Positions 27,408-35,094 of a DNA stretch of 44,169 nt are shown here, piece by piece. The position numbers were made by a program, and so were the translations under genes. The DNA comes from Gammaproteobacteria bacterium. GTDB taxonomy: Bacteria > Pseudomonadota > Gammaproteobacteria > GRL18. Location of the stretch: NCBI GenBank assembly GCA_026196615.1, contig JAPHSW010000069.1, positions 1 through 44,169 on the forward strand. The letters run 5' to 3'. How positions within the stretch are numbered: the stretch's first letter is position 1; the number at the start of each line of letters is the position of its first letter. The notes beneath the pieces were generated by a model, which saw only the letters and a program-made list of their open reading frames with translations, was not told where the DNA came from and made no database searches.

Positions 27408-27505
27408 AAATGTCAAAAATAGAAAGCTTGACTTACTATTAGATAAAATCAAACCAATACTGACCATTTTAATTTCAGCATCATGACACCGACAGCAGGT
27501 TAATT

Positions 27506-27964
27506 ATGAGTGAACAGAAAATAATCGAGCTAATCATCTTACTTGTCAGCATGGCCGTTATACTAGGCGTTTTAATTGTCTGGCTAAAAAAAATCTTTCG
27601 AGAACGCCGTGAAGAGGTAGAAGAACGTTTTTTAGGACAAAAAATCATTCAACAACATAACTTTGCACACTTTTACGGACGTGAATCCATTGGCCATTTT
27701 CAAATAAGAGGCAATGGCATTTTGATTATGACGGCCAATGAACTTTACTTTCTTAAGGCATTACCCAAAAGAGAAATTAGAGTTCCGCTTAAAAGTATTT
27801 CAAAAGTCTCCAATCCAAGAAGCCACTTGGGTAAAACCAATATTGCCAAGTTACTCCGAATCGACTTCATTGATGAAGGCAAACCGGATGCCATTGCATG
27901 GATGGTGGGTGCTGAGGTTGAAGAGTGGACTCAGGCCGTTGAAGAGGCACGAAAGGCTTTATAA
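27506..27964 (+). CDS. Membrane-anchored PH/GRAM-like domain protein
   Basis: 152 residues. One N-terminal membrane helix (about 7-28) is followed by a basic segment and a cytoplasmic beta-rich domain: GRESIGHFQIRGNGILIMTANELYFLKALPKREIRVPLKSI, which has the strand order and LxFLK...IPL pattern of bacterial PH/GRAM-like domains. A C-terminal helix contains EEWTQAVEEARKAL. Bacterial PH-like domains are usually membrane-protein scaffolds; the specific role is unknown. An AGCAGGTTA-type ribosome site precedes the ATG. Confidence 0.65.
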   Translation: MSEQKIIELIILLVSMAVILGVLIVWLKKIFRERREEVEERFLGQKIIQQHNFAHFYGRESIGHFQIRGNGILIMTANELYFLKALPKREIRVPLKSISKVSNPRSHLGKTNIAKLLRIDFIDEGKPDAIAWMVGAEVEEWTQAVEEARKAL

Positions 27965-28037
27965 GATGCTGATAGGGAAAAAATAATCCCAGTGTGAGGC
28001 AACTCTAAAACGATTATGAAATTGATATGAAACCAAT

Positions 28038-28289
28038 ATGAAAAAAGCAAACTTACAAGATGAACAAAATAATGCGGAATGGAAGAGTTCCAATAATTGG
28101 AGCAGTATCTATTTTAGCAAAAAAGATTCCAGAACCTTTGTACCCAAAAGAAATCCCAAACTGGGTCAAACCATTAACTTTGGCAGTCCATCGGGCGCAC
28201 GATGGATATATTATTTGTTTGCCTTTTTTTTCCTATTGGGCTGTCTTGTCGGTACAAGCTTTAGCTCAATCTTAATGATGATGAATTAA
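28038..28289 (+). CDS. Small DUF5808-like membrane protein
   Basis: 83 residues. The segment WSSIYFSKKDSRTFVPKR followed by NPKLGQTINFG matches what I know of DUF5808 (a short motif with VPKR and GxxxNFG). One C-terminal membrane helix (about 55-78) follows. Function unknown. It lies 73 bp after the PH-like protein, possibly co-transcribed. The conserved motif makes it a real gene despite its size. Confidence 0.65.
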   Translation: MKKANLQDEQNNAEWKSSNNWSSIYFSKKDSRTFVPKRNPKLGQTINFGSPSGARWIYYLFAFFFLLGCLVGTSFSSILMMMN

Positions 28290-28334
28290 TCGGTAACTAT
28301 CTATCATTAATTATTCATCATTACCCTAAAGTCA

Positions 28335-29117
28335 TTACTGAATCTTATGATGTTCATTCATCTGTTGATTCACACTCTCGGGAATATTAATAGCATTTGA
28401 AAAATCAGTGTTTTCAAATAAAGCATTATCAAAATGTGCATTTTTTAAATCAGACCCCTTCAAACTCGTATCCGTTAATTGTGCCCCGTTCAATACGGTC
28501 TCATGCAAAATGGCATGATTAAAATGGCTCTCTTCAAGAGCTGCCCCAGTTAAATTGGAACCACTTAAATTAACCTTATTGAGTATTGAATTAATCAGTA
28601 CCGCACGTAACATTTTGCTTTTTTTAATTTCGCTGCCAGTGAGATCCGTTTCTTCCATATTAATATCTTTCATATGTGCCTTATTAAAAAAAGCATTATG
28701 AGCCGTTGCAAAATTAAGCTTGGTACCAAACATAAACGCCTGAGATAAATTTGCTCTATTTAAAGTTGCCCCATCAAATTTGGTGTGAAATAAATTACTG
28801 CCTTGCAACTCAACATCCTTCATATTACAACCTGAAAAATTACTCCACTTAAGACTGGCTTTTTTGATGCTGGCTCCTTCAAAATTACAATCAACAAACT
28901 GTGCATTATCAATTTTTGTACCATCAAGCTTAACACCACGCAGATCAGCATTAATGATTTTCTTACCTGAAAAATCACAATGACTTAGATCGGTATAAGG
29001 CATAGGAAGTTCGCAACTACCCTTTGGTAAAGATATTTTATCAATGATGGTGTTTTCAGCAAAAACAGTAATAGGGGACAAACAAAAGAGGAACAGTAGA
29101 ACAAGGAAGTGCTTCAT
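28335..29117 (-). CDS. Secreted pentapeptide-repeat protein
   Basis: 260 residues. A clear signal peptide (residues 1-20, ending VFAEN) exports it to the periplasm or beyond. From about residue 45 to 245 it consists of tandem A(D/N)LXX-type pentapeptides (ADLRG, ANLSQ, VNLSG, ALFEN), which build a right-handed quadrilateral beta-helix. Cytoplasmic members such as Qnr and MfpA mimic DNA, but the secreted ones have unknown roles, perhaps structural or binding surfaces. Convergent with the DUF5808-like gene. Confidence 0.85.
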   Translation of the reverse strand: MKHFLVLLFLFCLSPITVFAENTIIDKISLPKGSCELPMPYTDLSHCDFSGKKIINADLRGVKLDGTKIDNAQFVDCNFEGASIKKASLKWSNFSGCNMKDVELQGSNLFHTKFDGATLNRANLSQAFMFGTKLNFATAHNAFFNKAHMKDINMEETDLTGSEIKKSKMLRAVLINSILNKVNLSGSNLTGAALEESHFNHAILHETVLNGAQLTDTSLKGSDLKNAHFDNALFENTDFSNAINIPESVNQQMNEHHKIQ

Positions 29118-29526
29118 TAATAATACCTTTGGATTTAATTGGAAGGGATTTTATGACTAAATTGGATTTTTATCAGTGATGAAGTCACTGAGTAGTGAAT
29201 TCTTCTACTTGATTAAGTATATGGTTTTTAAAGATTAATATTGTTAACAGATATAAGACTTTTGACTGGTGTAGGAATATACCTACTAAAAGGGGTGTTT
29301 TCTACCCTTATAAAAAAAATGGTTACATATTATTATTAAAAAACAACAAGCTCAGGATGTTTGATGTTGTAAAACTGAAGTGCATATTATTTATAAATAC
29401 TTAGAAATAGAAAGAAAAAAGATGCTATGAGTCAATGATTCCTAAATCATGATAATAATATTAAAAAAAGAGAAATACGTAATCGTGTTTATCCACTATT
29501 AGTGGTTCCGTATATTTAATTGTTAG
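29118..29526. other. 409-bp AT-rich intergenic region before the DUF2971 cassette
   Basis: No gene recognised. Visible dyads are CAGTGA-TGAAG-TCACTG (about 29175-29191), GTAGG-AATATA-CCTAC (about 29271-29286) and CCACT-ATT-AGTGG just before the core site. It divides the pentapeptide gene (leftwards) from the cassette; no attC is seen on this side. Confidence 0.5.
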
Positions 29527-29528
29527 AT
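29522..29528 (+). other. Left integron core site (GTTAGAT)
   Basis: Matches the GTTRRRY core of integron recombination sites exactly. It is the exact reverse complement of the ATCTAAC box that opens the attC-like site at 30523. The DUF2971 ATG begins inside it (GTTAGATG), as is common in gene cassettes. Confidence 0.55.
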
Positions 29529-30605
29529 GAATCAAGATTACAAACAGAATATGTCAAAAATATACCGATTTATGACTCTCACCGAGTTGCACAATTTATT
29601 GAATAATACAGCACTAAAGTTTGCTCGGCTTTCTACAATGGACGATCCAAATGAGGGTTTAGGGCATGTTCTTGGGTTCCTAGAATCATTTTCGTATAGT
29701 TTTGATATAGGAACGCAGGAAATTGCGGAACATCACGAATCTGTTAAAGGGCGTAACTACATTACTTCATGGACAATGGAACCTGATTTAATGGCTATGT
29801 GGCTTCTTTATTCAAAGAGCAACGATTCTATTAGGGTTAGAACTTCTTTGGAGAAACTGGAGCTAGCAACAAAAGACTATTTTGAAAAGAATTTTTCAAC
29901 AAACCATATAGACTCTCCTGAAGGAACATTACAACTAGATTCCTATCCTTATGTAAAGCCCGTTAAATATGTTTCATTTGAGTCGTTATCAGATGAAATC
30001 AAAGATAAATATAAAAAGTACTTAGAAATTTGTGTTGAATTCGCAGGAACTGATTCAATTGGCGAGCAACTGCGTAAACTAGAAGAAACTAGATTAATAG
30101 ATGTTTTTGAGTCAGGATATCTAAAGGACGAAAGCTATAGCCATGAAAAGGAAATTAGAGCAAATATATCTATTTGTACTAGAAATAGCGTAACTAAAGA
30201 AGAGCTGGAAGAGCAGAAAAAGCAAGGTACGATGAGTTATGTAATGGGTACGGCCACTCATGGCTATCCCCCAAGCTCAGAATTACCAGAAATTATTAAT
30301 ATTCCTATTCCTTCTAATTTTGTTGAGGCTGTATGTTTTGACCCTCGCGCTCCAGAGTATGTTAAGAAAGAGCAGGAAACAATTCTACTTCATGTCTTTC
30401 CTAACATAACTATTGAGGAAAGTAAGGCTTTTGGGTACAAGCCTAATCATCATGTGTTTTCTATTGAGAACTGAGAAAGATAAGACATCTAAATAACGAG
30501 CTTGAGTAGAACAGAGAAAATGATCTAACAAAAATGTGCTGACGGAAGAAAAAAGCTTTGCTTGAAAAAGCCTAAGCAAAGCTTTTTTCTCCGCAGACAT
30601 TGGCG
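29523..30605 (+). mobile_element. Integron-type gene cassette carrying a DUF2971 gene
   Basis: One promoterless-looking gene is bounded on the left by a GTTRRRY core with the start codon overlapping it, and on the right by an attC-like site in the expected orientation. Boundaries assume cleavage between G and TT of the cores. No integrase or further cassette is visible within the window, so this would be a solitary cassette (at a secondary site or a remnant). Confidence 0.6.
29527..30474 (+). CDS. DUF2971 family protein
   Basis: 315 residues. The N-terminal YRFMTLTELHNLLNNTALKFARLSTMDDPNEG followed by SWTMEPDLMAMWLLYS is the DUF2971 pattern (a short strand pair, ND/DP motif, then W-x-LY). 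The family is uncharacterised and frequent in gene cassettes, prophages and accessory islands. The ATG overlaps the integron core; a second in-frame Met (29551) is possible. No ribosome-binding site is obvious, so translation may start leaderless or depend on an outside promoter. Confidence 0.8.
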   Translation: MNQDYKQNMSKIYRFMTLTELHNLLNNTALKFARLSTMDDPNEGLGHVLGFLESFSYSFDIGTQEIAEHHESVKGRNYITSWTMEPDLMAMWLLYSKSNDSIRVRTSLEKLELATKDYFEKNFSTNHIDSPEGTLQLDSYPYVKPVKYVSFESLSDEIKDKYKKYLEICVEFAGTDSIGEQLRKLEETRLIDVFESGYLKDESYSHEKEIRANISICTRNSVTKEELEEQKKQGTMSYVMGTATHGYPPSSELPEIINIPIPSNFVEAVCFDPRAPEYVKKEQETILLHVFPNITIEESKAFGYKPNHHVFSIEN

Positions 30606-30611
30606 TTATAC
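30523..30611 (+). repeat. attC-like recombination site (89 bp)
   Basis: It opens with ATCTAAC (RYYYAAC) and ends with GTTATAC (near GTTRRRY). Between them the strand folds as an attC: TAAC 30526-30529 pairs with GTTA 30605-30608; an unpaired spacer (AAA/GGC) follows; then AATGT 33-37 pairs with ACATT 97-101, CTG 39-41 with CAG 94-96, and CGGA 43-46 with TCCG 90-93. The inner stem is a perfect 16-bp stem 30548-30563 / 30574-30589 with a 10-base loop. (Two-digit numbers are offsets from 30500.) G38, A42 and A47 bulge out, all on the same strand, as extrahelical bases do in true attC sites. The stem ends in a C-T-rich arm, so termination activity is also conceivable. Confidence 0.75.
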
Positions 30612-30812
30612 GGCATTACACGAACATCCACTTTCAATCCTTAGCGGACACTGGAAAGCACAATTGCGGTCATTGTGGAAGAGCTATATGTAGACGGAGT
30701 AGTGAAGTTAATTAGCTGGATCAAGAAGTAACTAAATAAAGACACAACCTGATATTTTTTATCTCAATGGATCAGTGTGACCATTAACTAGGTGGTAGAA
30801 AAAAATCGTAAT
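30612..30812. other. 201-bp spacer between attC and the nuclease operon
   Basis: No complete gene. A stop-free stretch at about 30643-30720 in one frame reads RTLESTIAVIVEELYVDG then VVKLISWIKK before a TAA, without a standard start, resembling the tail of a lost gene. The operon promoter must lie here, but no convincing -35/-10 pair stands out. Confidence 0.35.
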
Positions 30813-31982
30813 ATGAAATCAGATAATAATAACGAGCTCACTAAAACTTTGCTATCTATTGATGATGATGCTCCTGAGGATTTGGGCGGAGTATATGCAA
30901 GGCAGGGCTTTGCCTACCAAGATGATGTCGCCGCCCACTTTCTTATAGAGATGCTGAAAAATGAAGAATTGACTGAGGTTAGGTGTGAAACCAATGAAGA
31001 TATTACAAATATTTGGGTCCGGAATAATAATCGTATTGCAGAGTATGTCCAAGTTAAAGCAGAGCACTTGGACCAGCTTTGGACTATTTCACCACTGGCT
31101 CAGCGTAAATCATCAACAATTAAACCCAGTGGCGTTGGAACTTCGATACTAGAGAAGAATTTCTCATGGGATAAGTATATTGAGGATTCACTATTTAGAA
31201 TCGTGACATGTCGTCAAGTATCCAATGAACTTAAGCCACTAACTTATTCCCGCGATGCTGCTATAAGAAATCAAGAAGGAAATAATGATGCCGTTAGAGA
31301 TAAACTGCAAATTAAGCTTAGTGACTTTAGATCAGAAAAGGGCAACGGTATAGAATATTGGGTCGAAAATGCTGAATGGTTGGTGTTGGACGATAACAAC
31401 ATACAAGATATTAACAAGACAAAATTGAATATTAATTTGCATCAGTTAGGGATTGAAGTTAATCCAGAAAAGTTGAATGAAATCTACGATGCTCTACGGA
31501 CTCTTGTCAAGGAAAAGGCAGAGCTTGGAAGGAAAGATTGGAAAGACAAAAAAATAACAAAAGCATATCTTATTGAATATATTAAGAATGCAAATGACCC
31601 GTTTCCCGATAAATCGAAGTCAGAAAAACTTGAAAAAAAAATATTGGCTGCTGGGTTGGACAATACTTATGTGAAAACAGCTAGAGAGCAGCAAAGAGAA
31701 TATTTGAAAAACAAGCGGGAATCTCGCTACTTTACCCATGAAAAAACTAGCAATATTGATACCGCTATTCTTTCTAGGCTACATGGTCTTCGAAGTTCTC
31801 TTGACTCAGGTGAATTGAGTGATTCTCCAGGAGAGTTCTACAATCGCTGTTTGAAGGAAATAAAGCAGGCAGGAAAGAATGCTAGTGCTTTTGATTCAGA
31901 TTTGGCCAACGCCTATTACGAAGGATGTATGCACGAAGTGACATCTAGATGCATGCACAGATATAAAAAAATCACGTCATGA
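30813..31982 (+). CDS. Cap4/DUF4297-type nuclease, Lamassu LmuA / DdmA-like
   Basis: 389 residues from the ATG at 30813; a GTG at 30792 is an alternative, and neither has a clear ribosome site. The N-terminus has the DUF4297 hallmark GGVYARQGFAYQDDVAAHFL, then an acidic residue (ETNEDI, Glu62/Asp63) and QVK (80-82), i.e. the D/E...QxK core of a restriction-like nuclease fold as in CD-NTase-associated Cap4. The remaining 250 residues are helical and charged. In Lamassu and V. cholerae DdmABC systems this subunit cuts DNA when the SMC partner senses phage or plasmid DNA. It overlaps the next gene by 4 bp (ATGA), giving the classic nuclease - middle - SMC order. Confidence 0.8.
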   Translation: MKSDNNNELTKTLLSIDDDAPEDLGGVYARQGFAYQDDVAAHFLIEMLKNEELTEVRCETNEDITNIWVRNNNRIAEYVQVKAEHLDQLWTISPLAQRKSSTIKPSGVGTSILEKNFSWDKYIEDSLFRIVTCRQVSNELKPLTYSRDAAIRNQEGNNDAVRDKLQIKLSDFRSEKGNGIEYWVENAEWLVLDDNNIQDINKTKLNINLHQLGIEVNPEKLNEIYDALRTLVKEKAELGRKDWKDKKITKAYLIEYIKNANDPFPDKSKSEKLEKKILAAGLDNTYVKTAREQQREYLKNKRESRYFTHEKTSNIDTAILSRLHGLRSSLDSGELSDSPGEFYNRCLKEIKQAGKNASAFDSDLANAYYEGCMHEVTSRCMHRYKKITS

Positions 31983-32527
31983 AGTCTTATTCAAAAATGG
32001 GTAGTTATCCAGAATCGTTGGCAATGCCAGCTGACGAGGTTCTTGAGTTGCACGCCGCAAGGCTGCTCTTATTGATTAAACTCTGCGGCGCTAAAGGAGA
32101 GAAAATAAGCGGTCTAACCAAGCTTGCGAAGTTGGATTTTTTTGTTAGGTATCCAGAATTTTTTTATGAAGTGGCTAGGTATTTGGGAAAAGATATTGTT
32201 GTGGAGAATACACAAGTGGAGTCGTCCATGGTTCGACATCATTATGGTCCGTGGGACAAGCGGTACTACCATGTACTAGCGTATTTGGAGGCAAAGGGTC
32301 TGGTTGGCGTGGTTAAAAATAAGAAGGCATATGAATTTGTTTTAAGTGAGCTAGGCAAGGAACGCGGCACCATACTTGAGAAAAGTGAGAGTTTTAGTGA
32401 GTTAACTGAACACATGAAGCTGGTTAAGTCTACGTTAGGTCAAAAAAATGGTTCGGTTTTAAAAGATCTGATTTACAAGGTTTTCGAAAAAGAAGTAGCT
32501 GACAGAAACCTAGGAGAAGCAATCTAA
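31979..32527 (+). CDS. Lamassu middle component, LmuC / DdmB-like
   Basis: 182 residues, helical. Segments such as LHAARLLLLIKLCGAKG, LTKLAKLDFFVRYPEFF and VRHHYGPWDKRYYHVLAYLEAKGLV suggest winged-helix-like or ABC-three-component middle-component architecture. No catalytic motif is expected: this subunit bridges the SMC ATPase and the effector. Overlaps the nuclease gene by 4 bp and the ATPase gene by 1 bp (TAATG), so all three are translationally coupled. It is less AT-rich than the flanking chromosome by eye. Confidence 0.75.
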   Translation: MKSYSKMGSYPESLAMPADEVLELHAARLLLLIKLCGAKGEKISGLTKLAKLDFFVRYPEFFYEVARYLGKDIVVENTQVESSMVRHHYGPWDKRYYHVLAYLEAKGLVGVVKNKKAYEFVLSELGKERGTILEKSESFSELTEHMKLVKSTLGQKNGSVLKDLIYKVFEKEVADRNLGEAI

Positions 32528-34413
32528 TGGCCGGGAAACATTTATGGATAGAATCAGTTGAGAGGTTTCCCGAGTCAGATGCGAATGACAGCTTGGTGTT
32601 CGTGGAGGGCGTAAATGTCATAGTCGGAGATCTGAACGCAGGAAAAACCACATGGTTACAGATGGTGGATTTTCTTTTTGGAGATAATGGCGGTCCAGAG
32701 CAGGCGTTTGATGAAGAGTTGGTAAAAAAGTATGAAGGAATTAAAGCAACAATCCATATCGGCGAGAAAGAGTACACTATAGAAAGAAACTGGAAAACTC
32801 CGGGAGCCAAAACCAAAACCTTTGTAGATGGTGAGCCGCATTCGGTTAAGGAGTTTTCACGATTTATGCTTGAAGAACTCGAAATTCCCTTGGTTACTGT
32901 ACCAAGCGGGAACCCCTACGCTGATAGAACATGGCCTGAGTTAAGTTTTCGAGATGTCTTTAGGCATATGTATAAGCAGGAGCGCATGTGGTCTGATGTG
33001 GTAGAGAAGCAAAATGAGGTAGTTCGGTCTGCTGTGCTGCTTCAATTTTTCAAAAAGGCCAAGTCTGTGTATTCAGATGAGTATGGGGAGTTAGTTTCTA
33101 AGCAAAAGCAAAGGGACAAGATTGAAGCGCAAAAGGCAGTTTACTCAAATATTCTGCAAAATGTCGCCGTTGAATTAGTTAAAGATCCAGGTATGTCTGT
33201 TGCCATTACGGCCGACTCCTTAGGCAACTCCAAGAAAATTTTAGAAGAAAAGATAAAGGAGGTCGAAAAGAAAAAAAACGCGTGGTTAGAAAAGCATACT
33301 GCAAATTTGGAAGACAAGAAACTGGTAGATTTCGATACAGTTGGTAAAAACATTCGGAAACTGATGAACCAACTTGATGCCCTCATCAGAGACAAGATGG
33401 AAAACGACAATAGAGTGAAGGAGCTGAAAACCTATGAGAAAACTTTGAACGATGAGCTTTCGAGATTCAATAGAGCTACGGATGCGGCAAGAGTGCTTTC
33501 TGACTTAAAGATTACGCACTGTCCCGCCTGCGACCAAGAAGTACCTCAAAATAGGCATGTGCAAAACATATGCAACCTTTGTGGCCAAGAGGAGCATGGA
33601 GATGCTGATGTGGGATCGTCTGGCAAACGAATTTTTTTTGAAAAAGCCCAAATCAAAGAAGAACTCAAAGAACTTGGATTGCAGATTAAAGAGCTAGATA
33701 GTAATATCATTTCGATTGATAGCAAGATTGAAGACTTGAAAGGTTCGCTGAATACAGAGCAAATGAAACTACGTAATGTAGAGGCGCTATCGGTGATAGG
33801 GCTTCCCCCAGAGATTGCTGCTCTGGATATGAAGCTTGGTTCGTTTGCCGAGAAAATGGAGCAACTCATGCGTGTTGGTTCAAGTTTAAAAGAGAGAGAA
33901 CGATACGACAGTGATATTGAAAAGCTAGATGAACAAATAGTTGTGCTTGAGAAAGAGATTAAAGAACTAGCCCCGAATGTTAATTACTCAGAGCTATCTG
34001 ATACGCTTTCGGACAAAATGAACACTTATATCAATGCAGTAAATATTGATGATATAAGCAGATGGAAAACCGGTCGTGTGACGGCGAACCTGAAACGCGA
34101 TAGCTTTAAGATGCTTTTGGATAATCAGGCTTGGACAGTTAAAGCGGGCGGAACTAAAAACTATGTAATTCAGCTGGCCTACCACTATGCGGTACTCTCT
34201 CTGAGTAAGGAAGAAGAGTTTGATTTCCCTGGGCTTCTTATAATTGATTTTCCACCTCATTTTGCAAAGGCAGATGACTTGAAGGGAAGTGAAAATTATT
34301 TACTCAGACCTTTTATTGAGCTTTGTTCCGAGAGAGGAATGTCTGATACGCAAGTCATTGTGGCTGGTCGTGCTTTTGAGGGATTGAAAGGAGCAAATAC
34401 CATCGTATTCTAG
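32527..34413 (+). CDS. SMC-like ATPase with zinc-hook insert, LmuB / DdmC-like
   Basis: 628 residues. Walker A GDLNAGKT (34-41) opens the N-lobe. Two coiled-coil arms (about 180-320 and 370-490) flank a hook with two CxxC pairs (Cys332/335 and Cys349/352, 13 residues apart). The C-lobe has an AGGTKNY signature (540-546) and Walker B LLIIDFPPH (570-578) in which Phe replaces the usual catalytic Glu after the Asp. This layout is that of Lamassu LmuB/DdmC and related ABC-three-component ATPases, thought to recognise palindromic, linear or replicating foreign DNA and to release the nuclease. Last gene of the operon. Confidence 0.85.
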   Translation: MAGKHLWIESVERFPESDANDSLVFVEGVNVIVGDLNAGKTTWLQMVDFLFGDNGGPEQAFDEELVKKYEGIKATIHIGEKEYTIERNWKTPGAKTKTFVDGEPHSVKEFSRFMLEELEIPLVTVPSGNPYADRTWPELSFRDVFRHMYKQERMWSDVVEKQNEVVRSAVLLQFFKKAKSVYSDEYGELVSKQKQRDKIEAQKAVYSNILQNVAVELVKDPGMSVAITADSLGNSKKILEEKIKEVEKKKNAWLEKHTANLEDKKLVDFDTVGKNIRKLMNQLDALIRDKMENDNRVKELKTYEKTLNDELSRFNRATDAARVLSDLKITHCPACDQEVPQNRHVQNICNLCGQEEHGDADVGSSGKRIFFEKAQIKEELKELGLQIKELDSNIISIDSKIEDLKGSLNTEQMKLRNVEALSVIGLPPEIAALDMKLGSFAEKMEQLMRVGSSLKERERYDSDIEKLDEQIVVLEKEIKELAPNVNYSELSDTLSDKMNTYINAVNIDDISRWKTGRVTANLKRDSFKMLLDNQAWTVKAGGTKNYVIQLAYHYAVLSLSKEEEFDFPGLLIIDFPPHFAKADDLKGSENYLLRPFIELCSERGMSDTQVIVAGRAFEGLKGANTIVF

Positions 34414-34504
34414 GAGAAAGATTTGTTTGATAATACATGCTATATACAGTGAACAGATAATAGGAATAATAAAGAAGAATCATTGATCCCATGAATATTT
34501 TTGA

Positions 34505-34588
34505 TTAAATGGAATATTGTTTGCCTGATTTAAACCACAAATATGAAAGTAGTTTTTTTACGAGAGCTATGCCTATAACTTTAGTCAT
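34505..34588 (-). CDS. Possible 27-residue hydrophobic small protein
   Basis: Starts ATG 34588 with a good ribosome site (AAAAAGGAG, 8 bases before the start). The product starts MTKVIGIALVKKLLSYLWF and is amphipathic/hydrophobic, then basic. Its start overlaps the stop of the next upstream small frame by 4 bp (ATGA), which suggests coupled translation. Could be a leader/toxin-like peptide or chance; no family recognised. Confidence 0.3.
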   Translation of the reverse strand: MTKVIGIALVKKLLSYLWFKSGKQYSI

Positions 34589-34686
34589 GATGGATACTCC
34601 TTTTTACTTAATTGTTTTACTCTAAGTATGGCACATTGCGATGCCGTTCTTGGGGCACCCATCTCGTCACCCATTAAAAAATCCAT
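34585..34686 (-). CDS. Possible 33-residue small protein upstream of it
   Basis: Frame from ATG 34686 (or the internal ATG 34674) to a TGA overlapping the downstream small gene. The central part reads MGDEMGAPRTASQC. ATGGGTG is directly repeated 13 bp apart in its DNA. No ribosome site of note, so translation is uncertain. Confidence 0.22.
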   Translation of the reverse strand: MDFLMGDEMGAPRTASQCAILRVKQLSKKEYPS

Positions 34687-35094
34687 ATTTTTTTAATTTT
34701 TCTTATTTCACACAATTCTACTAACCACAATTTAAGAATTATGTATCAATTAAAGTGAACATTATTTTTTACTAATTAATAAAGAAGTAAAATTATTATT
34801 CTGAAAAATTATTTTTCATTTCTTATAAATAAACTCGTCTAATAGAACATCAGCTAGATGCATGTTGAAATAATAATGTTGTTCAGATTGTCAATAAAGT
34901 AAGACAATTCCTTCAGGATAAGCTAATAGTAAAAAAAATTTTAATATGGAGAGCTATTCCACAAATATAACAGTGTTTATAGTATAAAATTCATTCAAGA
35001 TTTCATATTTTTCTGGCTAGATATTTTCCATAAGAAATAATTATTTATTAGATTAATTTTGACTCATAAAAAGCATTAAAAAAGGGATTAAGCA

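Larger units (their letters stand above)
34414..35094. other. 681-bp very AT-rich gene-poor region
   Basis: Contains no gene of normal size. Two tiny overlapping reading frames run leftwards at 34505-34686. The rest is near homopolymeric A/T. The MORN-protein ribosome site (AAAAAGGGATT) and promoter must lie at the right edge. No insertion-sequence ends recognised. Confidence 0.5.

Noticed and set aside
30523..30611. The hairpin as a simple rho-independent terminator
   Set aside because: Outer pairs, one-sided bulges and RYYYAAC/GTT ends fit an attC better. The inner T-run sits within the stem rather than after it.
2..34413. SMC-like gene at the left edge and the Lamassu-like operon as one defence island
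   Set aside because: Some 29 kb of ordinary housekeeping and signalling genes lie between them.
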